Source: Oxalobacteraceae bacterium OTU3CAMAD1
GTDB lineage: Bacteria; Pseudomonadota; Gammaproteobacteria; Burkholderiales; Burkholderiaceae_D
NCBI GenBank assembly: GCA_024123915.1
Contig: CP099650.1
Span: 4,526,001 to 4,590,000, forward strand
Length of the DNA stretch: 64,000 nt
Direction: 5' to 3'
This document shows positions 63,652-64,000 of the stretch, one piece after another. Under the pieces are notes generated by a model. That model was given only the letters and a program-made list of their open reading frames with translations, was not told where the DNA came from and did no database searches. Numbering within the stretch: the first letter of the stretch is position 1; each line of letters starts with the position of its first letter. The translations under genes were made by a program, and so were the position numbers.

Positions 63652-64000
63652 ATGGTCAGCCTGTACATTTTTTACACGCTGTGGACCCTGTTCTATCCCG
63701 AATCGGCCTTGGCGCGGCCGGAGAAACTGATCCCCACCTGGTCCGAGTGGATCTTCATGGGGTCTGCTGGCGCTGGCAGCCATGGCGGTGGCAGTGGCGG
63801 TGGTAGCGGCGAAGCGGCTGCGCGGCGGCTGCTGCCGCCGCTCAACTCGGTGGCCGACAGCGTGCGCCGCGTAGCGCGCTGAGAACTGCACGCGCGCCCG
63901 TCGCCGGCGACCGCCCGCTGAGCGGGACGGTCGCGCTGGTCGACGACTTCAACTCGATGGCCGAACGGCTGGAGCGTACCGCGCACGAGCTGGTCACGTG
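63577..64000 (+). pseudogene. Sensor histidine kinase, N-terminal remnant with frameshifts (runs off right edge)
   Basis: From ATG 63577 the product opens with a transmembrane helix (LWSMVAVGAGMAVAVMVSLYIFYTLWTLFYP). The second TM/HAMP region is split over frames: LALAAMAVAVAVVVAAKRL in one, LLPPLNSVADSVRRVA in another, and GDRPLS, VALVDDFNSMAERLERTAHELVT in a third. At least two, probably three, indels are needed, near 63760, 63820 and 63900. The HisKA domain would lie past the window edge. Likely the cognate kinase of the preceding regulator remnant. Confidence 0.7.

Noticed and set aside
1..64000. tRNA, rRNA, riboswitch or CRISPR array
   Set aside because: No cloverleaf, rRNA core sequence, conserved riboswitch core or regularly spaced repeats were seen on reading; small ncRNAs cannot be excluded without covariance models.

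Overview
The window looks like a chromosomal segment of a GC-rich Gram-negative betaproteobacterium, most likely an Oxalobacteraceae member (Massilia/Duganella/Rugamonas/Janthinobacterium type). I infer this from the OmpC-type beta porin, the MipA/OmpV protein, the FecIR-TonB receptor system, the paired tannase/feruloyl-esterase lipoproteins and the IorAB-type molybdoenzyme. No rRNA, tRNA or CRISPR array was seen, so the taxonomy rests on gene content alone.

Layout. (1) 1-3000: a partial second copy of an RHS core (minus strand, running off the left edge) abuts decayed IS3- and IS5-family transposase ends, followed by an AT-rich spacer and a small putative immunity gene. (2) 3012-14099: one giant minus-strand gene (3695 codons). 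It encodes an exported protein with Ig-like repeats, SpvB and FG-GAP-like segments, an RHS shell, an intein-like Hint domain and a C-terminal HHxxP (HNH/Endo VII-like) nuclease tip. (3) 14238-23449: an 11-gene minus-strand operon for a non-canonical type II secretion/type IV pilus-like machine (PilO-, PilP-like, secretin with a cohesin tail, four pseudopilins, GspF, GspE, PilM-, PilN-like). (4) 23766-26000: LysR regulator divergent from a frameshifted SDR gene and a tautomerase. (5) 26088-32194: Fur-box-like palindrome, FecI sigma factor, FecR, TonB receptor and a tannase-family lipoprotein. (6) 32207-41040: RND efflux operon (minus) divergent from mipA, a response regulator and a sensor kinase (plus). 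(7) 41113-49641: a complete L-Ara4N lipid A modification operon with ArnA split into two genes, ending in ugd. (8) 49742-53004: IorAB-type molybdenum hydroxylase and an internally deleted SDR. (9) 53283-55991: porin and a second tannase-family lipoprotein. (10) 56153-60480: substrate-binding protein, acyl-CoA ligase, GST and Crp/Fnr regulator. (11) 60758-62932: cache-domain protein, AraC regulator, flavodoxin-fold quinone reductase. (12) 62946-64000: wreckage of an RND pump and a two-component system.

How it fits together. The most notable inference is that the giant RHS toxin and the adjoining secretion-like operon could form one export-plus-effector unit: same strand, 138 bp apart, with a strong-looking promoter between them. 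The second is a putative envelope-stress regulon. A 16-bp operator (GTAAG-N6-GTAAG or a close variant), with a -10-like hexamer always 11 bp downstream, precedes the RND pump, the mipA/two-component operon and the arn operon. The response regulator encoded here is the obvious candidate ligand. Two mini-ORFs overlap the starts of arnB and ugd by ATGA and may be translational couplers or leaders.
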